From the NCBI GenBank assembly GCA_932294295.1, contig OW028574.1, positions 8,938,215 to 9,002,214 of the forward strand: a DNA stretch of 64,000 bases, given 5' to 3'. Under the pieces are notes generated by a model. It saw only the letters and a program-made list of their open reading frames with translations, did no database searches and was not told where the DNA came from. The position numbers and the translations under genes were made by a program. Positions 1-13,290 of this stretch are shown in pieces. Positions within the stretch are counted from its first letter, which is position 1. Every line of letters begins with the position of its first letter. This DNA comes from Alitta virens. Lineage: Eukaryota; Annelida; Polychaeta; Phyllodocida; Nereididae.

Positions 1-229
1 GGTGTATGTTATTTTTGTATATTACGCTATAATTTCTACAGTTGTTTCCACAAGTGCTGGTGTACTGTGCCTGCTCAGAGCTACATGGCTATTGTTGCTA
101 CAGTCAATTCTTCAAGTATGGAGTGACCTCTACCTGTCAGTGGTTGGTAGCTGTTACAGTTAACCTCACAAGTACTGTTACACCTGCTGTTATACAGTCC
201 TTGCTTCAGTGTACGTCATTCTCAATAGA

Positions 230-546
230 GTCTTTTCACTGAACAGCCCTGAATTCAGCAAGACATAAGTCTTTCCTCTCCTCTTATTACTCATTTTGCT
301 TTTCAGACGAAGTAGGTCATAACTAACGGATTCCATAAATATAACTTTCTCAGAAAATAAACAAAAATCAACTAAATGATAAAGTGTCAAATATACATTA
401 AAATGCACTAAAAATACTGCTGCTAGGATGCACTTTGCTTCAGCCAATCAGTCAAGGGCGGGAACTTTTTCAGCCAATAGAATTGCAGTATTCTGTTTTG
501 GCCACCTGATGGAAATACAGAGAACCTTCCGTGAAAATCCACTATT
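230..546 (-). repeat. CCAAT-bearing dispersed repeat, copy 1
   Basis: This is one of four copies in the window (others at 9,645-9,905, 31,034-31,348 and, in the opposite direction, 34,452-34,744). On the minus strand the copy starts with two ATTGG (inverted CCAAT) boxes either side of a TTCCCGCCC element, followed by an open frame of 85 codons. The similarity ends sharply at both ends, as for a mobile unit. I cannot assign it to a known transposon class. Confidence 0.75.
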
Positions 547-3500
547 ACTGGCGTTTGGAAGAATTAGGTCGAGTTCCATAACTATTGGATTGGTCATCGA
601 TTGGTAAATCATACGTATAGTGTCAAATTGGTTAAATTGGACATTGTGGACATTTGTCAAACATGACTCTAATAAATTGGGGAAAATTACAGCTAAACAA
701 ACTCTTCTTTGTAACTTTTACGATGGTGGTGTGGTTTCTTGGAGCTGATTTAAACAATACCTCCTAGCCAAAACATCTGAAATTATGCCGACCCAATTGA
801 GTAAGTCACATCGACTATGCACATACAACACCGCTTTAATGACCATAATTTTTTTGTTTTAAACTAAGTACACAACTTTTAAAAGCGCTCTCCAACAAGC
901 ATCTTATCCAGCCTTCGCTTCACTCGTTTCATCCAGTGATTCAGTTCATTTACGTTGTCATAAAATTACGCTGCGATGGCCACGGAATTCCTTCAGGGCT
1001 ACTAACGACAGCGCTACAAATCTCCACCGTCCCACAGAGAATAGCTAAGAAACTTAAAACCACAGTTTACAGCAGAAACATGAAATGGGTTGGACAGTTA
1101 TTCACATCTGAACGAGTCGTTTCCCACGTTCTTGATCCTTTTTGTGGGTTTAGCACATTGGATGTAATTGGTTGATCAAGTGTCTGTTTGAAAGGGCAAC
1201 CAAATTACAAATTGGCAATTCCATTATGTTCTCGTGGCTAGTTGTTACGATGTCATGTTTTGATTTTAAGAATCAGACACAAACTGGCATGATCAAATAG
1301 TATGAAATTTAGACCTTTTCGCAATTGAATAAAACAAACTGAACCATTAAAACAAATCAATCAACACGAATTTGCTGTCAAAACGTGCAAAAACCATCCA
1401 ATCGACAAATTGCGCTGGCAAGGCTAAACTGGTGGCATGGGGTTAACAATACCAAGGCTCGGGGAAGGAAATTAGCACGGATACAATTTCAGAGCTCTGC
1501 TGCTAATATTTGGAGTCATCACGAATAGCCTAGTACTATTATTGAGCACATAAAAGGGGATGTTCGTCTAAATCCATGGATCACAAGGGAATAACTGGGT
1601 GCTGCTTTTATCACTGGACCGCATGAAAGACATTAAAGTGAGAAGCAGTGGGGAAGCAGACTCAGCTGCAATCAGTTTCACCATTCTCAGTATTTTGTGG
1701 GCTAACCATGTGCTTTAGTTGGTGATGGGACTGCTGCTGCTGCTGCTGCTGCAGGAGGACAACAGCTGGGGAATGGGGATCGATTATAACAATAACATGC
1801 AGACTTAGCATCATCTCAGTGCTCATTGCTCAGCATCTTCTGGTACAGCTGCTGCTGCTGCTGCTGCTGAATCTTTAAGCCCCATCCTCAAGATTCATAC
1901 AAAACAATTAATCCTAAAGATTCACTGCACCCTAGCCAGACTGGCCTGACAACAGGTGACCTGTACACGAGAGCAATCTAAACCAACATGAACTCTTTCA
2001 CCTCCTTAAGCCATGGGGCCAGCTCGCAGGAGGCAATATTACCCAGAGAACAAGACAGATGAACACAGACTGACACCAGTGCAATCCTCTCAGCCACTCT
2101 CCCATAAACTGCGTTACTGCATGAGATGGCTTAGAGATGCTGAAATGAACCTGACCAAGAGTACTGTCAACCACTCACCAATACAGCCAACACTCAATTC
2201 AAGTGGCCACTGCACTTGCTACTCCACTACACATCACTTCATGCGGTTGGTCACATGTCCTACTGTATTCGCTTGATTACAAACCCATCTTATTTAGAAA
2301 TATTCAACACACCGAGGAGTATTAATCGCCACAAATCAGCGCAGTACGATTTCAACCCTCGAATACAATCAACAGACATTGATTCATACAATTTTACACT
2401 GATACATTCAATACAGTTATGCATATACATAATAATTTTAATACATTCAGTGCCAAGAAGGGAAACAACAGAGTTTAAAAAAACTATATTAAGTCGCTCC
2501 CAAATACAAAATAATATAATGATATAATATAAACAGTAAATAAAGTTACATATGACCTAATTATTTAATAATATATAAATCTACATGACCGTTTAATAAT
2601 TCTGTTTTAAATTTTACAAAAGCTTTAGCAAATGATGATACACGATTTTTCTGTTTTAACATATCTATTAAATAAACTTACTCCACAATACAAAACGCCA
2701 TAGGTTACAATCAGGCAGATACGACACTGGCGCACTGCTCACGCAGTGCTCATACAGTGCACATGCTATCCAATGACCAGCTAGACCCAGTGCCACATGC
2801 CATCCCATATGATCTGCGTCTGATTCATACCCAGCTCAGTATTGCCAGGCACATTACACACTGCTAAATGCGTCACCCAAGAGTAGCTGCTTACTCATCC
2901 CGATCACTGACCATTCAGCTAAGAGTTCACCTCTTCAGTTAAATACTGAGTCTGTTCCTGGCTCTTTAGTGTTTAATTGCCCATGAAGTGTACAATTGAC
3001 TCCATCCTACAACATATATATCTTGTTTGTGTATTGCCATTGGAAGGTTTAATTCTTGGAATCAATTCAATGAGTTTTTCTTTCATTTTTGTTATCTATT
3101 TGCTAAAAAATCCAATACGGCATCAGTGAGCACTACTTTTCTTGCAAAATTGGCTTAATGGAATACAGCTACTGCAAGTGATTGAATTTTTTTTTAGTCA
3201 AGAGCATATATTGACTGCTGCAGTTTACTCTTGAGCATACAGTTCGCAGTATCACTCATAAGCAAAACAGGTGATGATTACAGCTGACCTAAACATGTTA
3301 AATAACCTGTTGCAGCACATGGGAGTTATTTCAGTCACTGTGGTAGCATGTCAGTGCAACATGTTAGAAGAATGCAAGTGCACGGTGTCACATGGTCATG
3401 CTAGACATGTGACCTTACATGGTCAGCATAAGACGGATGGGGATCATGGACTCCTTGCGTCTGATTATTTGCTACAGCAGCTGCACGTGCAACAATCACC

Positions 3501-5747
3501 ACTGCGCATGTGCAGCCAGATGACCTTGGTGACCTGGGTCACGTGTCAGTATCACCGAGCAACCTTGCGAGTGGGGACCACACAGAATGACAACCTGAAA
3601 TGAAATCAGATTGGCCCTTGAGGGCTATTCTCTCAATGTATGGTGTCCCTAGGTCTTACATTCTCATTAAACCAGCTCAATTAGCCAAACTAATGCGATT
3701 TAAACAAACCCATAAGACTAAGTAAACTAGAGTGCAGAGTGGCAGCTCATTGTAAACTTGGTCCCGCCGAAAGCAATGCTTCCACAGGAAACGGATAACA
3801 ATTCGTCACACGTAGTTTGTTCATATGTATCCATTCTGATGAGAGAACACACAGCCATGCTCCCTATTACTAATGGCCAGGAGATTAGATTTGCATTGGA
3901 CAATAGGAGAATTGAGGTTGGTTGGAGATTATGCAGGGCTCTTCCTGTTGCCATAAATCAATACATAAACAATTACAAAATACAACCGATGTCTCTATGG
4001 GACGAGTAAGTACTTCAAATCTTCGCTTCAGACTACTTCACCGTTATGGCTACTTCATGGTTAAATTTAAGATTTATGTTGAATTCCTGAAAACAATGAC
4101 TTAGAAACTACCAGTAATTAGCAAAAATTCTTCTCCGCGAATGCGCATTGAAAATGAGTAGGCATCTACTATCACATGTCAATCGGACAAACACGGTGTG
4201 CAAGATTCTCTTTAGCAAATGAATCTATCTGCAAATAGCATATTATAGTTCCCAAGGCCTATCATTCTCCCCTGTAACACATATCATGCAAGTTGATATC
4301 TCTTCAGTTAGCTCTCAGCCTCCCTTTCCTCTCATTTACATGCTTGTCTCCCTCTTTTGATTGCATCTGGAACTTCAAAGCGATGGCCACAAAATGTCAT
4401 TCGTTTGTAATAACGCGTCACACAGCATCCTTTGCAGGTCGCAGCATCCGCAGCTGCAGCACGATATGGCTACCATCCTAGGGATAACAACATCCTTTGC
4501 ATTGAAGTCTAACAATGATTGCATGCAACTCCTAGTTCCCCTCTAAACCTCCCCCCGAGCGGAAGAAAAGGGCCTTTAATCCTCGTCATACATTCTATTC
4601 CATTCTTCCCACTGCCCTGTACATTCAACCGTATTTGTCTCATTAAAAACCGGGCTAAGAAGAAATACTGACCCCATATAAACGCCAATCAGCTATAATT
4701 TCTATAGAATCAAACCCAGTTACCTTATACACCAACCAGTCATTTCAAGGTGCAAAGAAAATACTCATGGTGCAAAGGAACTACCCTAAATAACAACGTT
4801 CTGTAAATTCTATCCAAGAACACAAGGAATATCATTCGAACACCCACCTATTCCAATTGACAGCTTCAATGAATTGTGGCATTCTCAAGATAACCAAGAA
4901 TTTTGTAAACTAACGAATGGACCACTGTATCCAGATATCTGATAAACATATGTAAGTATAAAGTAATCTATAGAAATACTAAAATACAATTTATTGTAAA
5001 TGACACCAAAAGTACTTAAGTCTGAACTATGCAACAGATATCGATAGCAACTTGGGAATTACACTGAGAGGACAGAACGGAGAAAGTCAGTAATAAAGAA
5101 AATTGCCCTGAGAGCAAAGCCAAAGACACCAGAGCAGTGATACTAATAGCCCTTCAACAGCAATGGCCAAAGCAATAATGGCAACAAGTAATTTGGAAAC
5201 CATAGAAACCGTCTGTGTCTCATCGTGAGTGGCCAGACTCTAAGCAGCAGCTCAGCTGCTTAGGGCATCATTAGCATCATCATCATTACTACTGCTGCTG
5301 CAGCTGCTGCTCGGTACACTTGCCACACGATGACCTCCAGGTTTGCGAGGCATCTCTCTGCATTTAGCCCCAATCAAATAATGGATTCTGGAAAGCTTCA
5401 TCTCCAAACAATCACACAAAGACAATGATCTCAATCATCCAATTCGGTGCTTTCCTTTAAAGGAATCAAGGGGGATCCAGACCCATTACTTAATGAAACG
5501 AGTTTCAAACAAGGAGCCCCACTCCCTCCACTATTGCAACTGCAGTGCATTCAGTGACATTCCCCAAACTGCTCAAATGAAGTTCTACAACAGGATTCAC
5601 TTCACACAGAAATTCCACAGAACAGAAGACTCTTTTTGTCATGAATTGCATTACTTTCCAAAGCAATGTTCGATTTTCCAATTTTCATGTGAAATTACAC
5701 TGAAGACATTTCAGGTCTATGTTCAACGTCTTAAATGATGACAGTTC

Positions 5748-6078
5748 AACGTTGAATGTCTCAATACTACTGGGTCTGAAACTTAATCAGCTTATATGAC
5801 CTGCTGCCAGTGGCAGACGTAATGATGAAATAATAAGGTTTGGAGTCCACACTATCTTACACATTTGAGTAGGGTATTTTACTTGCCTCAGCATAGTACA
5901 AGGCACGTCCAATTTAATGCCTCATGCGATCACATCCAGCTGGGATGTAGCTTATGAAATGTGTCCGAGCCGGGGATTTAACCTGGGACCTTCAGCAGAG
6001 CTGGCCAGTATCATGGAGTCACTCCATGCCAATATGGAATTGGTGGATGCCTTAACCCATTAGGCCACCCAGCTGCAT
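5748..6078 (-). repeat. tRNA-derived SINE, family A, near full length
   Basis: Read on the minus strand, the element begins with a tRNA-like head. An A-box-like segment lies near 6,050-6,075 and a B-box-like GGTTAAATCC near 5,975. The body contains the family core that reads CATCATTACGTCTGCC and ends with CAGACCCAGTAG and TATTGAGACATT. Related copies lie at 29,577-29,942, 33,085-33,190, 38,828-38,905 (minus) and 45,135-45,275, 51,815-52,050 (plus). The head and body are diverged, so these are old insertions. Confidence 0.75.
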
Positions 6079-7591
6079 CAATTAAAGAGGACATAACAGC
6101 AAATCGCTAATATTTATAATGCATGTACTATTGTACTACTGCATTTTCCCCATTAAATTAATTGTAATACAGCATTTAGTACTTGTCTTTCAATCCATGG
6201 AGACAAGAGTAGTCTAATCTTGTCTCCATGTTCTATCTATTCACACCAATAACTAGTACATCCTGCTACTGCTGCACAATCTGACAGCATCTAAGCTCCA
6301 CACATCAAGATGACCATGAGCCCCACCTGCCCAGTACAGTGTGAAGATGACCACTCAAGATGACCACCCAGATGTCCATGGAATGACCACTGGAATGGCT
6401 AGAGGAATGACCAGTATGTCAACTCAGCAAGTGAAAGGATTACTTAGCAGTGACCAAGCACAGCAGGAGCTGGATTTTTCACCAGACTGACCACTGGTCA
6501 GATTCATACGAGATGGAAAGATGCAGGAGAAAAGTGACCACCTGGGGCGTAAAACAACCAACATCCTGAGGGGGGGGAAAGAGGGGGTAAACACATTTTC
6601 TTTTCAGTTGGGGAGGGGGACAAGATCTGAACAGCAATGATATAATGTAACTATACTAATAAAATGCTCACCTATGTTTGTTGATAACTTAACAAAGAGT
6701 CCAAAAGATAATTCAGTACGGATTACAAATTTTATGGTACAAGATTCAGTTCAGCAACACAAGCAAAAGGTCAAAATGGATGGAGCATGCTAAGCAGGTC
6801 CGTATAGCAGTATAGATCTAAAATGCATTTTGAAGATCCACAGGAGTTAACTGCCTCAAAGTTTGACAGCAGTTAGTCCTACCATGATGCAATGTCCTTT
6901 TAAAGGTCCTTGCTGGATGTTTCAAAACATTTCTTAGGTGTGGAACAGATAATACAAGATAAAGATAAAAACCAACCAGAGCATATACGACAGTGCCAAT
7001 ATATTGCCCTATCCATTGCTGTTGCTATATCGTACATGCATATATCACTTAATGCACTTCGAACACACCACAGTAAAATGCATACATTCATGAACTATAC
7101 TCTTCTGGGACGAGCAAATGTTTGTCGCCGTCATTGAAATGAAGAGTGGATGAAAACATCAGAACAAAACGAATGAAAAGATGAGACTGATGAAACGGTG
7201 GAAGATAAAACCAACGTCTCTCGCCGCTCTCCATAAATCATGTAATAAGCAAATAACATCAATCCGCTGATTAAAATTCATAATCCCATTCGAGACGAGC
7301 AAAACTCGTCATCTTGATGAATATCTTCATTACTTTTAGGCAACTCATAATCTTTTCTAATTGCCACGTAATCCCAATCTGTTACCTTTGTCATGCCTTT
7401 CAAATCTCAAACCGACTTGGAATTCTGTATCTTTATCAAGGTACACATTATAAGGATTTTCAAATCAGTATGCATGGATTGAATGTGAGGTTTGGTTATT
7501 AAAGGTCTAATTGTAATATTATCCCATGGGTTGCTAGGCTATTAACTTTCAGAGATGCCAGAAAATTCCGGGGACAGTAACAAGACTTGCA

Positions 7592-7762
7592 GGGTTCTCT
7601 CTAGCATTATTAGCCATGTAGCATTATGGTAATCCAATAGCCATGTGGCTAATCTAAATTTTTTACTTTTTCATTCGTGGCTAATTTTCAGATGACCATT
7701 TACTGTACAATCTATCCAACCGTGGCTAATCATTTTCAAAGTTGGGCGATCCCTGCTTCAAG
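7592..7762 (+). repeat. Dispersed repeat B, copy 1
   Basis: This stretch of about 170 bp contains several 'tggctaat' words. It recurs as a reverse complement at 43,103-43,262, where a segment including AGATTGTACAGTAAATGG and the GGGTTCTC end is shared. I see no tRNA head and no long terminal inverted repeat. It is probably a small non-autonomous element. Confidence 0.6.
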
Positions 7763-8660
7763 AGCAAAATTTGGCTAAATTAAACCAGGAATTCAATTCA
7801 TCCAGATCTACTCTATCTGTTCTGAGTAAGTATATTTAATCTTAGCACTACGATATCATATTGAAGATATGATTGTTAAACATATGATAAAATACACCTG
7901 GCCCAGCCAAAGACACAAGATCTCCAGCTGGCATGAACAATACTAGCAAATCCATAAGATTAGTTCCTCTTGTCAGATTAAATACAACTGAGACAAGTGA
8001 GATGAACACCTCAGCTTCACTTTGCCCTCATTATCTGAGCAGCAGCAGCAGCACCTGACATCACAGTCACGCAATTGTGAAAGCTGAAGGAAAACTTCAG
8101 TGCATGTTCATCTACAATGAAACCTCTCCAATTGTCTCCAACGTCTTCTAGATAAGGTCTAGGTTCCAATGCCAACTACTGCTAACATAATAGCTCGATC
8201 AAGACTGATGCTGTCGATAGATCTATTTAAATGATGAAAAAACAACGACTTCACATACAAATACAAGGCCGATCCAGGATAGATAGCAATTGCAAGATTC
8301 TGAGTAATGTCCGCTTACCTTGACCTCAGGGCAATGGCCTCAGTATAACCAAACTTTCGTTATAAGTGGGCGCTTGTTGTAAATGGGGTTGATTGTACTT
8401 TTTTACATTATACTGTATTCTCAGCTTCCTAACAAGGCCAGCGTCTAATCGGGCAATAGCGATAATTCTTGCCAGATTCTTCATTCCACTTGTAACACAA
8501 GTGAAGACCTCCACAAGGCAGCAAGACTACCACTGGATAGGAGGCACCACCTCAAACATTATAGCAATATATACCCGGAAATTACATTAATGTTAATTGT
8601 ACAATGGACGATGGGACTGGCAGTGAAGTGGAGAATCTTAGAATCGCTAAACAGTCATAA

Positions 8661-9066
8661 TATTGCCATCTCATCTTTCATAAGTTACCATCAAATATTG
8701 CCATCTCATCTTTCATAAGTTACCATCAAATATTGCTTATCTCATCTTTCATAAGTTACCATCAAATATTGCCATCTCATCTTTCATAAGTTACCATCAA
8801 ATATTGCTTATCTCATCTTTCATAAGTTACCATCAAATATTGCCATCTCATCTTTCATAAGTTACCATCAAATATTGCTTATCTCATCTTTCATAAGTTA
8901 CCATCAAATATTGCCATCTCATCTTTCATAAGTTACCATCAAATATTGCTTATCTCATCTTTCATAAATTACCATCAAATATTGCCATCTCATCTTTCAT
9001 AAGTTACCATCAAATATTTCTTATCTCATCTTTCATAAGTTACCATCAAGTATTGCTTATCTCATA
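8661..9066 (+). repeat. Minisatellite, about 11.4 units of 35/36 bp
   Basis: Eleven full units and one partial unit of a sequence containing CTCATCTTTCATAAGTTACC are arranged head to tail. Two unit types alternate: one of 35 bp with TATTGCCATC and one of 36 bp with TATTGCTTATC. The higher-order period is therefore 71 bp. Units differ by one or two bases at most, so the array is young or kept uniform. It is not a CRISPR array: there are no unique spacers. Confidence 0.95.
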
Positions 9067-9644
9067 AATATTACACATGAACAGTCACAAAAATATCATA
9101 GAATGGTGGGACCTCTCACATGTAGCTTCCAGTTCACCACATGCTTTGTTTTTTGTAACAATATTGAGAAGCCATAGCACTAGTTTGTTGGTTCAAGACA
9201 AGCGCATTCCAGTTGTCTACATTCTTATGCATACTAAGATTACAATCTGTTGTGACTATTTTGCCATGCCCTCGCCTCAAAGGAAAACATACTTTTTCCC
9301 CCCTAAAAAAACACCATCGAAATGACGTAAAGTACAAAATTGAAATCTTTATGTTATTTCTATTTATTGTATTCAATACATATTTCTCCATGCTTCTCTA
9401 AAAGGGCAAATAACCAACATAGGCTAACAAACTAATCCCTCAAAGAGTAAATATTTCTCTTAACCTCCTCCAAGACCTTTTGCTAAAGTAAATATAACAG
9501 ATAACTCATACAGCTTTAATAAGTAACTTATATCAACATCTAGTAGTACTTGAACGATATTTAAGAAATAGATCCAGTAGTTATAAGTTTTGTGCCAAAA
9601 GCTCCTATTGTGTAAATGAACCTAGAGTAACACCTTGTGCAATG

Positions 9645-9905
9645 TGACTCATTTTTGCTTTTCAGACATAGTAGGTTATAACTAACTGATTCCATAAATA
9701 TAATTTTCTCAGGGAAATAACAGAAATCAACTAAATGATAAGATGTCAAATATACATTAAATGCACTAAAATGACTGCTGCTTGGATGCACTTTGCTTCA
9801 GCCAATCAGAGTCAAAGGCAGGAAATTCTTCAGCCAATAGAATTGCAGTATTCTGTCGTAGCCATCTGGTGGAAATACAGAGAACCTTCCATGAAAATCC
9901 ACTAT
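9645..9905 (-). repeat. CCAAT-bearing dispersed repeat, copy 2
   Basis: This is a shorter copy of the family described at 230-546. It keeps both CCAAT boxes, the shared frame and the terminal GAAAATCCACTATT edge, but it is truncated at its 3' side (lower coordinates). Confidence 0.7.
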
Positions 9906-11303
9906 TGTCAAATCCTAAATAGCTGGCACTTCGTAATTGCAACTAAACTAAGCCAATCAGTATTGTATAGTATCCTCTAGTTGTTTGCAAATATATTCAA
10001 AATTCAAAAATTTTTCTTCATTAATTGGCACTTCCATCTGTTCATGAAAATCATTTTCCTGGAAATGCGACCCACATGACAAAAACGTTCCAAATTCCAT
10101 AAACCCCATGCCTGTCACCTCGTGCCTGATCACCAGGCATGATGGCCATTATGTCATGATGTTGCAGGTTTCATATTGATCAATATTACTCAACCTTGAG
10201 GGTTGTTTCGCGTCTCCATTCTCATCAATTTTGCAGGATCCCCTTGAGGAGACCTGGCCGATTATGACAGACACCCGAGTGGGTCTAATTGCCAAAGATA
10301 TTCGCGCATTGAATTGAGAAGCATCCGCTGTCATCCATTACTGACAGTTATGTAGCAGTTATGACAGAAGTTAATGGAGAAAATTACATAGCAACACGAT
10401 CACATGACAAGAGTTGCCAGCTAACCATGAGCTAACCACAAGCCAACCAAGGACGTTAGACACATTTACTGTCAATATTGAGAAGCCAGCAGGCTGTGGC
10501 AATCCTGCTACAAGCAATACTAAGGCAAGAAAGGCCCATACAGCCTGAAAGGCCCATACAGCCTCCAGTTCCCCATAGCCAGCCAGCCTACAGCCTTGGG
10601 CAATGGCATATGAGCATCACCTAGCCCGCATCAGCACTCTCCTCCCAGCTTCTGCAGCCGCTAATCACAGACTCAACACCTTCTGGAGGTGACATCCAAG
10701 ACGCTCAGCATCCCGGCCTGCATCCCTCCTGCTGCATCAGCAACATCTTGTAGATGGGGTGTAAGATGTGCAAAGCGAGTTACATGAGAAAGAGGAAAGA
10801 AGGTTTTCTGTCGACAAACAAGAAGCTGCCTGAACAACGCATAACAATAAGTCTCAACAACAAAGAAACAACAAAACTTACAAGAAATACGACCATTCCA
10901 CAATCACTGCATTTTTGCCTTCATGTCTTTTCGACCCATTAGAATTTACCAGCAGATAATATACAAATGGCAATCTTAATGGTGAGGCTCTGCAATTAAT
11001 TGTCAGATCTAACCATGCTCACTCGGTTCACTATTAAACCAGGTTGATTTAACGTGAATTTCGATGTATGTCTCAGTAACTAGTAGCAAAAGTGCATCCA
11101 AAATCCAGGCCATTAGAATACCAGAATTTCTCAAAATAAAAAAAGTGAATGTTTCCAAGAAACTGACAAAAAAAAGTCAAGTGTTTCACAGACGTCAAGT
11201 CCAGTGAAGAGCTTCCATTATTTACGTACCTGAATCACCTAACAAATGTCAGTAGCTTTTAGTTGTGCTTGAGTTCAACAGCCAAGAGGAATAACATATA
11301 CCA

Positions 11304-12226
11304 AATAAATAAATTTTCATAAAAAGGCCCTTATCAAAGAACTACAAATTGTAAAATGTGTTATGCAGAAGGGTACTAAATTTGTGCTTTTTGGGTCAAT
11401 CCGCTCTTCTGACATGTTCCTTTGATCACAAAGAAATACCTTGGTTTTAATTATGAGATTCTTTGGGATTGAATTTTGTTTTGTACTGTTTCAAAACCCT
11501 GCCAGATCTCTAAGGAAACAAAATAAATTTTTTACATAAAAAAGCCCTTTTCAAAGAACTACAAATTGTAAAATGTGTTGTAAATGCAGAAGAGTACTAA
11601 ATCAGTGCTTTTGGGTCAATGAGATTCAAATTTAGGCACCACAAATAAGATTACAAATTTGCACAAAATGGTGTCAAGGAAGTCGAAACAAGCAGCATAT
11701 GCTACCGTGTTTCTAAATTCTAATTATAGTATCTCAGGTCAATTAGATTCAAATTTAAGCACCACAGGAGCACATTATTGTAGGCGCAAATCTTAATCCT
11801 GCAATTACTTCTTGACAGAATGAACTTAATCTTTTAACCGTATTTCGCGAATGCCTTGGTATGTCGATCAATAAAGGTAGGTGAACCAGAAAAGCGCAGT
11901 CCCTTGATGTTGAACATCATTCGACACAAACGCCAACCACTCAAATAATCGTTAAGAATATCCCATTTTTCTCTCTCCTTTGTCAAGCATCCTTAAATTT
12001 TTTTTTCTACGAAAAACCAAGCTATTTTATTTAAGTCATACGTCTTATAATCAATGCGGTTCACATTCTAATTTTTATTTCCATGCGAAACAATTTTGAC
12101 ATCCGCTCAGCTGACATGTTTCCTTTGATCACAAAGTAATGCCTTTGCTTTAGTTCTGAGAATCTATGAAATTGAATTTCATCGATTGTTTCAAAACCCT
12201 GCCACATTTCTTAGAAAACACACATG
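11304..12226 (+). repeat. Local segment duplication
   Basis: Two blocks are duplicated here. Block 1 (11,304-11,400) recurs at 11,520-11,626 with the shared word AAGAACTACAAATTGTAAAA. Block 2 (11,400-11,522, containing TTTGATCACAAAG) recurs at 12,102-12,226. A third short word, ATTCAAATTTA-GCACCACA, appears near 11,628 and 11,742. The copies are diverged by several percent and have no coding potential. Confidence 0.75.
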
Positions 12227-13165
12227 CAACCCACTCCAACAAAGTACCTTTCCTGGGTGATACCAACATATCTAACATACATCCAATTTTACTATATCAT
12301 ATAGATTCTTCATCAACATAAATGCAATGTAACAGTGGATCACTGATCAGCTAAGTAGAATTACAAATCTATCTACTAATTTGCTGAATTAAACACAAGA
12401 AACTGCAGTCAATAAAGTTGTGTTTCCTTCGCACTCATTTCTATATTTCAAGAACTCCATTAGATAATATATAACTGCCAAAACCCGCGGTCAATGCAAC
12501 TCATTACCTAATAAGTAAATGCGGTATTTCACTTGAAATTGACACACGAGCAATATAATTTAATATGGAATACATGTCGCTGATCATGCTGATGTCAGAG
12601 CCATACAGAATGACTGCAAAACCTTCCATCATCACCAGTGCAAATGGCAGCTGCAGGTGTCACTCATACAATTCGCTTCATTTGTTATTTGAGAAGCTTA
12701 GCCGGCCAATGATGACTGGGCACAGCCCTCTGAAGTCATGTTACCATGGCAATTGACCAATGGTGAGCAACAGATCCGATCAAACGCTCTCTAGGCCCGG
12801 AGGGTCAAAAGCAGCGTCTGGCTGCCATGGCAACCATACTGTAGCACTGCATACTAATCGCTGCTATGGGAATGTCATACGCTGCAGTATTGACAGGTTG
12901 CAAGCAAATAGTACCCACAGAGGAAAAGACCAAAGGACACCCAGCATGTCTTCAGAAGCTCCCACTTCCAAGGAGAATGAAACGAGCATGATTTCTCATC
13001 GCAAATCAAAAGAAAATTTCAAATTAAGACCACGGACACAATCGCCAGGCCCTGGTGCTTTGATATTGTGCTGTTTCAACTCCACGTGAAATGTTGAATG
13101 CTAAAAAAACATTCATTTACCTTTAAATTCATATAACCTAGCATCAGGTTACCTAAAGCCACATC

Positions 13166-13290
13166 CATACCATGCCATAAAGTCATTCTACACAGTGGTT
13201 TTTTTTGGACCACTGGCATCACCTCATAAGGCGGTTCACACGTATGCTAATGAGGTTGCCAGTCATACGTAGAATGGATATAGCATGGAG
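13166..13290. repeat. Foldback (imperfect palindrome)
   Basis: The arm at 13,170-13,191 pairs imperfectly with 13,269-13,288. Inner arms around ACCTCAT and ATGAGGT also pair. The whole folds into a long hairpin, as expected for a foldback or MITE-type element. Confidence 0.5.

Noticed and set aside
1735..1870. CTG/GCT runs as coding poly-Leu or poly-Ala
   Set aside because: The flanking frames close within a few codons; they are plain microsatellites.
3271..3603. 110-codon plus-strand frame
   Set aside because: Rich in Cys and His by composition only (repeated CATG/CACATG words); no family motif or splice context.
8661..9066. CRISPR array
   Set aside because: The units are contiguous with no unique spacers, and the genome is eukaryotic.
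10238..10312. Plus-strand terminal exon after TTTTGCAG
   Set aside because: A 26-codon frame follows the acceptor, but there is no upstream exon, poly(A) signal or recognisable motif, so it is too short to support.
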